A stretch of DNA of 63,850 nt, from contig NZ_CABHOU010000077.1 in NCBI RefSeq assembly GCF_902168175.1, positions 1-63,850 of the forward strand, given 5' to 3'. Under the pieces are notes generated by a model, which worked only from the letters and a program-made list of their open reading frames with translations, had not been told where the DNA came from and did not search any database. Each line of letters begins with the position of its first letter. Position 1 is the stretch's first letter. This stretch comes from an uncultured Chitinophaga sp. Its GTDB lineage: Bacteria; Bacteroidota; Bacteroidia; Chitinophagales; Chitinophagaceae. Below are positions 53,028 to 60,947 of the stretch, in pieces. The translations under genes and the position numbers were made by a program.

Positions 53028-54662
53028 ATGAAGTCAATTTTAACGATCCTAATAATGCTTTGCGTGAGCATCACCTACGGGCAATCGAAAGAATTTAGTA
53101 ACCTGGAGAAAAAAATAAAAGACCAAATTAAAAACGGCCAGTGGGACGAAGTGCTTGTAACTGCACCCGACCTGCTGATAGAAGACCCTTCCAGGGGTGA
53201 GGGCTACTATTATACGTCGCTGGCATTCCTGAAATTAAACCAGCCTGACAAGGCAGAGGAGTACCTGCAGCAAGCGGAAGCGCTGGCGGACGAGAAACTT
53301 CAAAAGCAGCTGGACGAACTCAAAGCCGACATCAAAAAATTCCGCACGGCGCATACGGTACTTGAAAACGCCGAAAAGCAGGAACAAAGTGGTAACAAAC
53401 GCGCGGCCGACGAGTGGCAGAAGCTGTGGGAAATGGATAAAACACAAATCAGTTATGCATTAAATGCGGTGGAGCTTTATGTAGAGCAGAAAAACTATCC
53501 CCAGGCTATTGCTATACTTGACGACCCGGCTCTTTCGCAAGACCAGGGCGCCCGCGACCTCCGCGCCAAAATCAACAAAACGCCGGAGATGTTTAAGATA
53601 AACGGGTATAACGATGCCATGAAACTGGCTGCCAGCAATTTTGAGAGGCGCAACTTTAGTACGGCCATCAGCAACATCGACGAAGCACTTCGCTTCAGAC
53701 CTAATGATGCTGAAGCCGCCAGTCAAAAAAGACTGGCTCAGGACGAACTGGCCTGGAGTACTGCACGCCAGCACAACACACTCGAATCGTTCGACGCGTA
53801 CCTGGCCGGTAACACCCTGAAAAAACACAAATCAGAAGCACAGGAGATACTCAAAAAAGCACTGATCCGTTTCGGTAAAGAATCGGCAGCGAAGAATGAC
53901 GTTGAGCAGATGGACTATTATCTCAAAAAATACCTGAAAGATTACCCCTATGGCGCCGATACCGGCACCGCTAAAACGCTGATGTGTGAAACATACCTGA
54001 AGAACGCCAATACTTTAAAAAAGGATAAATATGCATGGTCGCAGTCAAAAGCACTGAGCTATTACAGTAGCATCCAGGCTAACTGCCCGGGTGCCTATTC
54101 GCTCGAAAGCGATATTAAACTGGCAAAGAAAAAAGAAAAAAGATATGGCCGTCCCGACCGTTTCTTCGTACAGTATGTTTATGATACCCTCACGCCTATT
54201 GGTTTATCCATTGGCGGCATCAACAACCGTAAACTGGGTTTTTATATGACGGGCAGGCTTAACCAGCATTTCCTGAGCAAATCGGCCTATTATACGGTAA
54301 ATAATCAGGGAGAAGTTGATGGTAACGTATACGAAGACATCCGTGCCACCAACAGCATCCGCAAAGGTTATTTTGACGGTGGCATCGGTTTAACCAAAAA
54401 GATTGCCTGGCCGCTGTGGATATATGCAGGCGGCGGTATCAACTGGTACCAGCAATGGGAAGAAATGTCGACCTACTACGATAACGGCGGACTGAAAGAA
54501 ACTGAGTGGGTAAAAAATTCGGACGAGAAAAAGATCACACCCATGGTGGAAGCTGGTTTCATAGTAGACCTGAACGGCTTCAATATAAGGGCCGGCGGTA
54601 AAATGATCGATTTCAAGGATATGTATTACAGCCTTGGGGTTGGCTTTTCCTTCAGGCAATAA
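53028..54662 (+). CDS. TPR and outer-membrane beta-barrel-like protein
   Basis: A 544-residue exported protein (signal MKSILTILIMLCVSITYG). Residues 25-230 form TPR-like helical repeats (LNQPDKAEEYLQQAEAL, NFSTAISNIDEALRFRPND). About 375-544 is Gly- and aromatic-rich with alternating strands and ends in GVGFSFRQ, consistent with a small outer-membrane beta-barrel or beta-sandwich. Together with the upstream coiled-coil gene it could form a periplasm-spanning scaffold. No function is known. A UUCG-tetraloop terminator follows. Confidence 0.8.
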   Translation: MKSILTILIMLCVSITYGQSKEFSNLEKKIKDQIKNGQWDEVLVTAPDLLIEDPSRGEGYYYTSLAFLKLNQPDKAEEYLQQAEALADEKLQKQLDELKADIKKFRTAHTVLENAEKQEQSGNKRAADEWQKLWEMDKTQISYALNAVELYVEQKNYPQAIAILDDPALSQDQGARDLRAKINKTPEMFKINGYNDAMKLAASNFERRNFSTAISNIDEALRFRPNDAEAASQKRLAQDELAWSTARQHNTLESFDAYLAGNTLKKHKSEAQEILKKALIRFGKESAAKNDVEQMDYYLKKYLKDYPYGADTGTAKTLMCETYLKNANTLKKDKYAWSQSKALSYYSSIQANCPGAYSLESDIKLAKKKEKRYGRPDRFFVQYVYDTLTPIGLSIGGINNRKLGFYMTGRLNQHFLSKSAYYTVNNQGEVDGNVYEDIRATNSIRKGYFDGGIGLTKKIAWPLWIYAGGGINWYQQWEEMSTYYDNGGLKETEWVKNSDEKKITPMVEAGFIVDLNGFNIRAGGKMIDFKDMYYSLGVGFSFRQ

Positions 54663-54679
54663 CGATAATCAATACAGGG

Positions 54680-54704
54680 GGCAGGCTTCGGCCTGCCTTT
54701 TTTT
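54680..54704 (+). terminator. Rho-independent terminator (UUCG loop)
   Basis: A 7-bp stem GGCAGGC/GCCTGCC with loop TTCG (54680-54697) followed by seven T. It closes the coiled-coil/TPR operon. Confidence 0.92.
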
Positions 54705-54751
54705 GTTCAAAAAAATACGGATACCGTACATTCCCGCCCGCAACCGATCCG

Positions 54752-54759
54752 TACCTTTG
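54752..54759 (+). promoter_or_regulatory. -7 box next to the PRODH start codon
   Basis: TACCTTTG, a full match to TAnnTTTG, ends 4 bases before ATG 54764. The transcript would start at or very close to the A of the start codon, so translation is probably leaderless. Confidence 0.55.
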
Positions 54760-54763
54760 CGGA

Positions 54764-55705
54764 ATGGACCAGTTACTTAGCGCTACCGCCGCATCTCTCC
54801 GTAAAGCGGCGCTGAATGAGGAGGCGAAACACTACATCCTCCAAAATACCCCTCTTTTTAATACCCTTAAAAAAGCAGCCGACCGTTATATTGGCGGCGA
54901 AACCCTTGCAGAAACCATTGCCAAAGCCACCGTTCAAAACCAACAGGGCTTTAAGTGTTCGATTGAATTTATGGGTGAAAACACCGCCACGGTTGCCGAA
55001 GCACAGTCAGCCACAGCAGAATTCATCAACATAACAAAAGGCATACAAGAACATGGCTTACATTCCACCGTTTCGCTGGACCTGTCGCATATAGGTCTGG
55101 CCATATCGCGTTCACTTTGCGAAGAGCATTTACACGCGATTTGTACCGACGCTGCTGCCAGGAATATAGAAGTGATCATTAGCGCTGAAGGCACCGAAAG
55201 AACAGATGATGTGCTGGCGGTGTACCAGCAGGCGGCCAGGTCTTTCTCTAATATATCGATCACCCTGCAGGCCTACCTGTACCGCACAGCCGATGATTTT
55301 AAGGAAATAATTAAAAGTCCGGGGCGTATACGAATGGTGAAGGGCGCTTTCGAAACAGCGGCAGGATTATCGATGCCAAGAGGCACAGCGCTGGACAATG
55401 TGTATTTGCAGTATGTAGATACCCTGCTCCGTGAACGGCATTTATGCGCCATTGCTACCCATCACGATTATATTCAACAGGAAGTGAAGAAACTCGTGCA
55501 GCAGCACAACGCGGATAAAAGCCTGTACGAGTTTGAAAGCTTGTACGGTATACAGGGCGGGCAACTGGCTACGCTGAGGGACGAAGGTCATCCTGCTAAA
55601 GTGTATTTTGTATATGGGGCGGAGTGGTATTTGTACGTGTGCAACAGGATAGCCGAGCATCCGATTAACTTACTGGTGGCACTGAATGATATTGTGGGAG
55701 GATAA
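54764..55705 (+). CDS. Proline dehydrogenase
   Basis: A 313-residue protein of the single-function PRODH family (FAD enzyme that oxidises proline to pyrroline-5-carboxylate). Conserved blocks of the TIM barrel: SLDLSHIGL, ISAEGTERTDDVL, TLQAYLYRT, RMVKGAF, IATHHD, YEFESLYGI and the substrate motif YGAEWYLYVCNRIAEHP. The position normally filled by Glu/Arg for FAD and proline is retained in the last motif. No P5C dehydrogenase is in the window. The S15 peptidase gene follows with 82 bases between. Confidence 0.92.
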   Translation: MDQLLSATAASLRKAALNEEAKHYILQNTPLFNTLKKAADRYIGGETLAETIAKATVQNQQGFKCSIEFMGENTATVAEAQSATAEFINITKGIQEHGLHSTVSLDLSHIGLAISRSLCEEHLHAICTDAAARNIEVIISAEGTERTDDVLAVYQQAARSFSNISITLQAYLYRTADDFKEIIKSPGRIRMVKGAFETAAGLSMPRGTALDNVYLQYVDTLLRERHLCAIATHHDYIQQEVKKLVQQHNADKSLYEFESLYGIQGGQLATLRDEGHPAKVYFVYGAEWYLYVCNRIAEHPINLLVALNDIVGG

Positions 55706-55787
55706 TACTTATCATGTGTTCCGCCCCCTATTGCTTCACTCAGCTTTTTACCTGATATTAGCCGACAAACAATTCTACGGGCACCAC

Positions 55788-58058
55788 ATGATACGAATAC
55801 TTCTCATTCCTATAATACTGTTAACCTTTAACCCGGCGAACGCACAGGTGGTATACCTGCCATGCAAAACAATTAACGACACCGCTACGCTGAGAAAATA
55901 CATGCCATCACTGGCTAAAGATGTACTTTCAAAGATCAAAAATGAGGAAGGCAGCCTGTTTTACCAGGCACTCGCCTCCCTGCAAACCCTTGCCGGGCAA
56001 TACAACGAAAGCCTGGAAAGCACCGAAAGGTTGCGTGTAGCCATGGTAAAAGAAACCGGTATCAAAAGAGCAGATGCAGAAGGCTACTACAACATCTTCG
56101 ATATTTATAACAATATTAGACTGATGCAGGCCGATGGCGACAGCCGGTCGGACCTGGCATTATTTAAATGGTCGTTTCCCGTGGTGATGCAGCAGTTTAG
56201 CGGACAGGGTATGCAATATGCCACTGCTCCCTACCAGGAAAGTGCTGCCGTACTGCAAACCGGATGGGAGAACGAACGTACCCGCATCTGCGCCCTTAAA
56301 AACGACTCCGTGCCCATAGCGGCGGCTATCAGCTTTTGCCAGGCTTACGCGAAGTTAACGGTGTATACCCCGTTTCTAACAGCGGGCAAAGAACTGCTGC
56401 GCACCATCGACAATAACAACCTGGTTATACAGGACAGTGTGATGATTACCATGCGCGACGGCGTGCAGCTGGCCGCTGTCATTGTGCGGGACAAGCAGCA
56501 GACTTCGCCGCAGCCGGTGATCCTGAAAGCCAACATATACGCCAGTGCCGATGAAGTGCAACAGTTAAAGGAGATTGTAACCCACGGTTACACAGGCATG
56601 ATGCTGAACACCCGTGGCAAATACGTTTCCACGGCCGATATAGCGCCCTGGGAACACGATGCCAAAGATATTTACGATGCGCTCGACTGGTTGAGCAGGC
56701 AAAGCTGGTGCAACGGTAAAGTGGGCATGTACGGCGGCAGTTATGTTGGATTTACGCAGTGGGCTGCCACGAAATACATGCACCCCATACTTAAAACCAT
56801 TGTACCACAGGTGGCTGCCGCGCCAGGCATCGATTTCCCGATGCACAACGGTATTTACAGCACCTACATGCTCCGCTGGATCCGTAACGTGACCAATAAC
56901 CGGCTCACCGACTGGGCGGAGTTTTCCAATACACAATACTGGGACGATGTGTTTGCCAGATGGTACACCAGCGGCCTCGCTTATTCTAAACTTGACAGCG
57001 TAGCCGGTAAACCCAGCAAAGTATTCCAGCGCTGGCTAAAGCACCCCTCCTACGACCCATACTGGCAGCAAATGATCCCTTATCAAAAGGAATTCGCAAA
57101 TATCAATATCCCTGTACTGACTATTGCGGGCTACTTTGATGGCGAGCAACTGGGGAGCCTCTATTATGTGAAAGAACATTTTAAATGGAACCCCGCAGCT
57201 AATCATTATGTGGTGATAGGCCCCTACGACCACACCGGCGCTCAGGGTAGCCCATCCCCCAAGATTAATGGATATCAGATAGACGAAGCTGCCATAGTGG
57301 ATATAAACCAACTGGTATTCGACTGGTTTGATTACACACTGAAAGACAAAGGCAAACCCGCGTTACTGAAAGATAAAATCAACTACCAGCTGATGGGCAC
57401 TAATACCTGGCAACACAAACCATCTTTACAGGCCGCCAGCAACGATAGCTTAACCTTTTACCTGTCTGGTAAAAAGAATGGACGGTTCCGGGAATTAAGT
57501 ACTGCCAAACAGGAAAATGCAGCATCGCAGGAAGTGGTTTTCAGCGTTCGCGAAGATGTGAAGTCTGCCGGCGGCACTTATAATATGATCGTCGACTCTT
57601 TTCCGATGAAAACGGGCGTTTATTATATATCGGCGCCCGCTACGGAAGATTTTAATATTACAGGTGCTTTTACAGCGAAGTTATCCATCATCATCAACAA
57701 AAAAGATGTTGACCTGGGCATATCACTTTACCAGCAACAACCCGATGGAAAGTTCTTTCCGCTGGCGGGCACTATGCAACGGGCGAGTTATGCAAAAGAC
57801 AGGAGTAAACGGCAGTTGTTGCAACCGGGAGTGCCGCAAACCGTTCCTGTTACAGGCTTTTTCACCAGCAAACGAATTGAAAAAGGCAGCAGGCTTGTAA
57901 TAGCAGTTGATGTAATGAACAGCAGGGGCACACAGGTAAATTACGGCACCGGCGCAGCGGTAGAAACCGAAACGCTGCAGGATGCGCATGAACCTTTACA
58001 AATACAGTGGTTGGGAAACAGTGAGGTTAAAATCCCGGTAGAAAAGGCCCAACGTTAG
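55788..58058 (+). CDS. S15 family (CocE/NonD-type) exported hydrolase
   Basis: A 756-residue exported enzyme: signal peptide MIRILLIPIILL...NAQ; an N-terminal helical region (about 25-210) without a known match; an S15 alpha/beta hydrolase (about 218-540) with the nucleophile elbow MYGGSYVG (Ser318), acid in AGYFDGEQLG (Asp451) and His482 in GPYDHTG; and a C-terminal jelly-roll (about 560-750). S15 enzymes include Xaa-Pro dipeptidyl-peptidases and acylases such as cocaine esterase. Location beside PRODH favours a peptidase, but this is inference. ATG 55788 gives the signal; the frame opens at 55686. Confidence 0.88.
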   Translation: MIRILLIPIILLTFNPANAQVVYLPCKTINDTATLRKYMPSLAKDVLSKIKNEEGSLFYQALASLQTLAGQYNESLESTERLRVAMVKETGIKRADAEGYYNIFDIYNNIRLMQADGDSRSDLALFKWSFPVVMQQFSGQGMQYATAPYQESAAVLQTGWENERTRICALKNDSVPIAAAISFCQAYAKLTVYTPFLTAGKELLRTIDNNNLVIQDSVMITMRDGVQLAAVIVRDKQQTSPQPVILKANIYASADEVQQLKEIVTHGYTGMMLNTRGKYVSTADIAPWEHDAKDIYDALDWLSRQSWCNGKVGMYGGSYVGFTQWAATKYMHPILKTIVPQVAAAPGIDFPMHNGIYSTYMLRWIRNVTNNRLTDWAEFSNTQYWDDVFARWYTSGLAYSKLDSVAGKPSKVFQRWLKHPSYDPYWQQMIPYQKEFANINIPVLTIAGYFDGEQLGSLYYVKEHFKWNPAANHYVVIGPYDHTGAQGSPSPKINGYQIDEAAIVDINQLVFDWFDYTLKDKGKPALLKDKINYQLMGTNTWQHKPSLQAASNDSLTFYLSGKKNGRFRELSTAKQENAASQEVVFSVREDVKSAGGTYNMIVDSFPMKTGVYYISAPATEDFNITGAFTAKLSIIINKKDVDLGISLYQQQPDGKFFPLAGTMQRASYAKDRSKRQLLQPGVPQTVPVTGFFTSKRIEKGSRLVIAVDVMNSRGTQVNYGTGAAVETETLQDAHEPLQIQWLGNSEVKIPVEKAQR

Positions 58059-58059
58059 A

Positions 58060-58932
58060 CTACCTGGTTTTCTTCAGGAAAGCTTTTTCCAGTTCCGCCA
58101 GCGAATCGTCATATCCCTTTCTGTCGGCAAACACCATGGGGTTATATTTATCGCCGGGCTTATGCTTTTTGTGCAGGCCAAACTGGCTTGCATGCGACGA
58201 CACCCAGATATCGAACTTCAACGCCTTCATCGCCTTTAAGGTGTAGGCATAATCCTTTTCAATTGCAGGGTAAGAAGGTATGGCATTAAACGGCTTATCC
58301 GTAACAATAGTAGGCATGTTAGCGATCAGTACGCGGTAAGTACGGCGCTGGTCTTTCACATCCAGCAGAAAACTGCATGAGCCTTTGGTATGGCCGGGAT
58401 GAAACAGCATCACCAGTTTCGTACCGCCTAAACTGATGGTATCACCATCCTTTAATATCTTATCCGTTTTTACCGGCTGATAACTGGCAACATCGCCACC
58501 AAGGGCATAGTCTGACTTACCGCCGTCGGCCATTACAGCCGCGTCCTGCGCGTTGGCCATCATTACTGCTCCTGTTTGTTGTTTGATCGCCGCCATGGCA
58601 CCCATATGATCGTAATGGGCCTGCGTGGTGAGCAGAATGCGCGTGTCGCTGTACTTAAAACCCAGGGTCGCTATATTGGCTTTAATAGTAGCAGCCGATG
58701 CGGCGAGGCCGGTGTTGATGAGGATATTTCCCTCCGGCGTTGTAACCAGGTAACAGGAAAGATCGTAAGTGCCCACGTAATACAAATTGCCTGCTATGCG
58801 GAAGGGCTTGTAAGGTTTAGCCCAATCAGCAGGCACGTTTTGTGGTTCCTTAACGGTTTGCCCTACAACATTTAAACCCGCACCCAACAGGGCTGCGGCC
58901 AGCAACACACGTGGAAATATGTTCATCAACAT
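58060..58932 (-). CDS. GOB-type subclass B3 metallo-beta-lactamase
   Basis: A 290-residue exported zinc hydrolase. The metal-binding motif is QAHYDH (Gln104, His106, Asp108, His109) instead of the usual HxHxDH; this Gln for His at the first position is the hallmark of the GOB subgroup of Elizabethkingia. The other ligands are His181 (HPGHTKG) and His247 (SSHASQF). Length and the N-terminal signal fit GOB. The family hydrolyses beta-lactams; natural function may be different. The start is ATG 58932 or 58926. The gene is next to the phosphatase gene on the same strand (6 bases) and meets the S15 gene with 1 base between stops. Confidence 0.9.
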   Translation of the reverse strand: MLMNIFPRVLLAAALLGAGLNVVGQTVKEPQNVPADWAKPYKPFRIAGNLYYVGTYDLSCYLVTTPEGNILINTGLAASAATIKANIATLGFKYSDTRILLTTQAHYDHMGAMAAIKQQTGAVMMANAQDAAVMADGGKSDYALGGDVASYQPVKTDKILKDGDTISLGGTKLVMLFHPGHTKGSCSFLLDVKDQRRTYRVLIANMPTIVTDKPFNAIPSYPAIEKDYAYTLKAMKALKFDIWVSSHASQFGLHKKHKPGDKYNPMVFADRKGYDDSLAELEKAFLKKTR

Positions 58933-58938
58933 AAAATT

Positions 58939-59571
58939 TTAGATAAGATTAACGGTCAATACGTCGAGATGTTTTACATCGTTTACATCCAGTATTTCAA
59001 ACTCGCCGGCATTGTAACTAACGCGGTACAAACCCGTATTCTTGTGTGTAAAATTCATCATACTGCTCAGCGGCGTTTTGGTAAGCAGGCATAAGAACAC
59101 CAGCAAAGCGCGGCCGTGCATGCACACCAGTACCCTTTTTTCGTCTTTGTTTGATAAGATAACATCAAGCGCCTCCTGCAAACGAGCGGCTACCTGGTTC
59201 GGACTTTCGCCGTTCTCAAATGCGAGATCGCAGTTGCCGTTTTTCCAGCCTTCGTCCATGCAGCGGAAAGCCTCTTTCCATTCGGGTACACTGGCGTGGC
59301 CTTCCCAGATGCCGAACGAGAGTTCATCGAGTCCGGGCAGCTGCTGCCATGGCAGATTATCTTCAATAAACCGTTGTACGGTTTGATAGGTACGTTTAAG
59401 TGCCGAAGTATATACTTTATCGAATTGTATATGCTTATAATGGTTATAAAACGCTTCGCCCTGTGCCTGGCCTAAAGGGTTGAGATCGGAGTTAACACCG
59501 CGCCCCTGAACGACGCCTAACCTGTTAAAATCTGTTTCCCCGTGCCTGATAATATAAATCTCTTTCTCCAT
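58939..59571 (-). CDS. Histidine phosphatase family protein
   Basis: A 210-residue cytoplasmic phosphatase of the phosphoglycerate-mutase-like superfamily. RHGET (Arg9-His10) at the N-terminus has the phosphorylated His; other residues are in SALKRTYQT, ELSFGIWEG and CMHGRALLVFL (second His). It may act on sugar phosphates, a-ribazole phosphate or other substrates; the sequence does not decide. ATG 59571 is chosen over TTG 59580. First gene of a pair with the metallo-beta-lactamase gene, so the two are co-transcribed. Confidence 0.9.
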   Translation of the reverse strand: MEKEIYIIRHGETDFNRLGVVQGRGVNSDLNPLGQAQGEAFYNHYKHIQFDKVYTSALKRTYQTVQRFIEDNLPWQQLPGLDELSFGIWEGHASVPEWKEAFRCMDEGWKNGNCDLAFENGESPNQVAARLQEALDVILSNKDEKRVLVCMHGRALLVFLCLLTKTPLSSMMNFTHKNTGLYRVSYNAGEFEILDVNDVKHLDVLTVNLI

Positions 59572-59614
59572 TCTGCTCAAAAGTTAAATTGCCCCTGTTT
59601 TTTATTTTCAGGCA

Positions 59615-59622
59615 CAAATTTA
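59615..59622 (-). promoter_or_regulatory. -7 box upstream of the phosphatase/B3 pair
   Basis: On the minus strand TAAATTTG fits TAnnTTTG. It would yield a leader of about 40 bases. A second candidate, TAACTTTTG, is directly beside the start codon. Confidence 0.4.
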
Positions 59623-59698
59623 CGAAAAATTCAGCCGAGGGGGTAATTGCCCTGCCGGCGAGGCTTTTCGGCACGTCCATCCAAATACCGCCAGGCGT

Positions 59699-59729
59699 AA
59701 AAAAAAGACCGCACTCACCGTGCAGTCTT
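59699..59729 (-). terminator. Terminator of the secreted orphan gene
   Basis: A 10-bp stem with one mismatch (59705-59714 with 59720-59729), loop TCACC, with eight A at 59699-59706 giving a U-tract on the minus strand. Confidence 0.75.
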
Positions 59730-59747
59730 CCCTATTTAATTTAGTCT

Positions 59748-60314
59748 TTATTTCTTTTTCTTAGGCAATGCCACACAACATTTACCCGACCTATCCAGCG
59801 GATCTACAAGGTAAGTACCGTTCACTTTCGTGTCGATCTTCTGGGTATACTCGGCATCGAATGCGATAGCGCCCTTTTTGATCTCGAAAAACGCAGAAGG
59901 CAGGTAATACAGGGAGTCTGCCGAAGGATGCGGTGTAGCTAGCTCGCTACCACCAAATTCAAGGTAACCGTCGCGGTCATAATCCTTGACATCAGACGCT
60001 ACAACGCTGAACAGGGAGTCGGCTTTTGAATACACGATACTGAACACGTTGAGCCTGTTCTTCAGCGTACCGTTGGTCGTTTCCAGAAACAGGTACACTT
60101 TTCCTTTATCTTCCTGCAGTCCGTTACGTTTACTCTTGTAAACGATATTATCCTGTGGGAATTCAAATGCGGGCTGTCCGTTAACGATAATTTTGCCTTT
60201 GAACACCGAAACCAGCTGGTTCTGGCTGCTCTGGTAGCGAAGGTTGCTGTTGGCTGCCTGACCTAATGCGGGCAGGCTGGCGATCATAGATAGTAATACA
60301 AGCCTGAAAAACAT
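59748..60314 (-). CDS. Secreted protein of unknown function
   Basis: A 188-residue exported protein (signal MFFRLVLLSMIASLPALGQA). The mature part is beta-rich: NQLVSVFKGKIIVNGQP, then FLETTNGTLKNRLNVFSIVYS and a calcium-like DYDRDGYLEF loop. The end carries two adjacent Cys (KCCVALP) and a Lys-rich tail. I do not recognise the family. Start ATG 60314 is preferred to the in-frame codon at 60341. Confidence 0.75.
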   Translation of the reverse strand: MFFRLVLLSMIASLPALGQAANSNLRYQSSQNQLVSVFKGKIIVNGQPAFEFPQDNIVYKSKRNGLQEDKGKVYLFLETTNGTLKNRLNVFSIVYSKADSLFSVVASDVKDYDRDGYLEFGGSELATPHPSADSLYYLPSAFFEIKKGAIAFDAEYTQKIDTKVNGTYLVDPLDRSGKCCVALPKKKK

Positions 60315-60532
60315 AATATCTGTTTTAAAATCAGCCACCAACTTAAGGCTTTTCCGGGAATTGGGGGTTATAAATCGGCAGGACCGGGTATAACGCAGCT
60401 TTTTTTATGAAGGAAGCAATAAGGTGTAAACCGGCGCGCTGATGTTTTTTACGCGACGCATGACCCTTTTTACCTATGCAGTAACTTAGCCTGTACCCAG
60501 TCGTCCCCCTGATCCTTCCCGAATGCGGCAGT

Positions 60533-60937
60533 CTACTTCACCGCCGCCGGTATCTCCGCCAGTTTCTCCTTAGTGAGGGGCTTATTTAAAAACTGGCATA
60601 CATACGGACTACTTAACGCCCGCTCCCTGTCCCCCGGGTGCAGCGACGAGGATAACATGACGATAATGCACTTACGCTTGATATCTTCCGGCAGCTTTTC
60701 ATACTCATCGAGAAACTCGAATCCATTCATGCGGGGCATGTTGATGTCCAGGAAAATGAGGTCGGGCAGGGCTTGTTCCTGCGTGCGGTTGGCATTTAAA
60801 TAAGTGAGGGCGCTGGTGGCGGAATCTACCGCTACTATTTCCTCCGCAAACGCATGGCGGTTGAGTATACGCTCGGCCAGTATACGGTCGATATCCGCAT
60901 CATCCACGACCATCACTTTATTAAAATTGAACTCCAT
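60533..60937 (-). CDS. Single-domain response regulator
   Basis: A 134-residue receiver domain without output domain. Acidic pocket Asp12/Asp13 (MVVDDAD), phosphoacceptor Asp64 (IFLDINMP), signalling Ser97 (MLSSSLH) and Lys119 (FLNKPLT) are all present. It should be phosphorylated by the PAS kinase whose gene is 10 bases upstream. It could act like Rcp1/CheY-type proteins in a phosphorelay or by protein contact. Start is ATG 60937. Confidence 0.93.
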   Translation of the reverse strand: MEFNFNKVMVVDDADIDRILAERILNRHAFAEEIVAVDSATSALTYLNANRTQEQALPDLIFLDINMPRMNGFEFLDEYEKLPEDIKRKCIIVMLSSSLHPGDRERALSSPYVCQFLNKPLTKEKLAEIPAAVK

Positions 60938-60947
60938 AGCAAACGGT

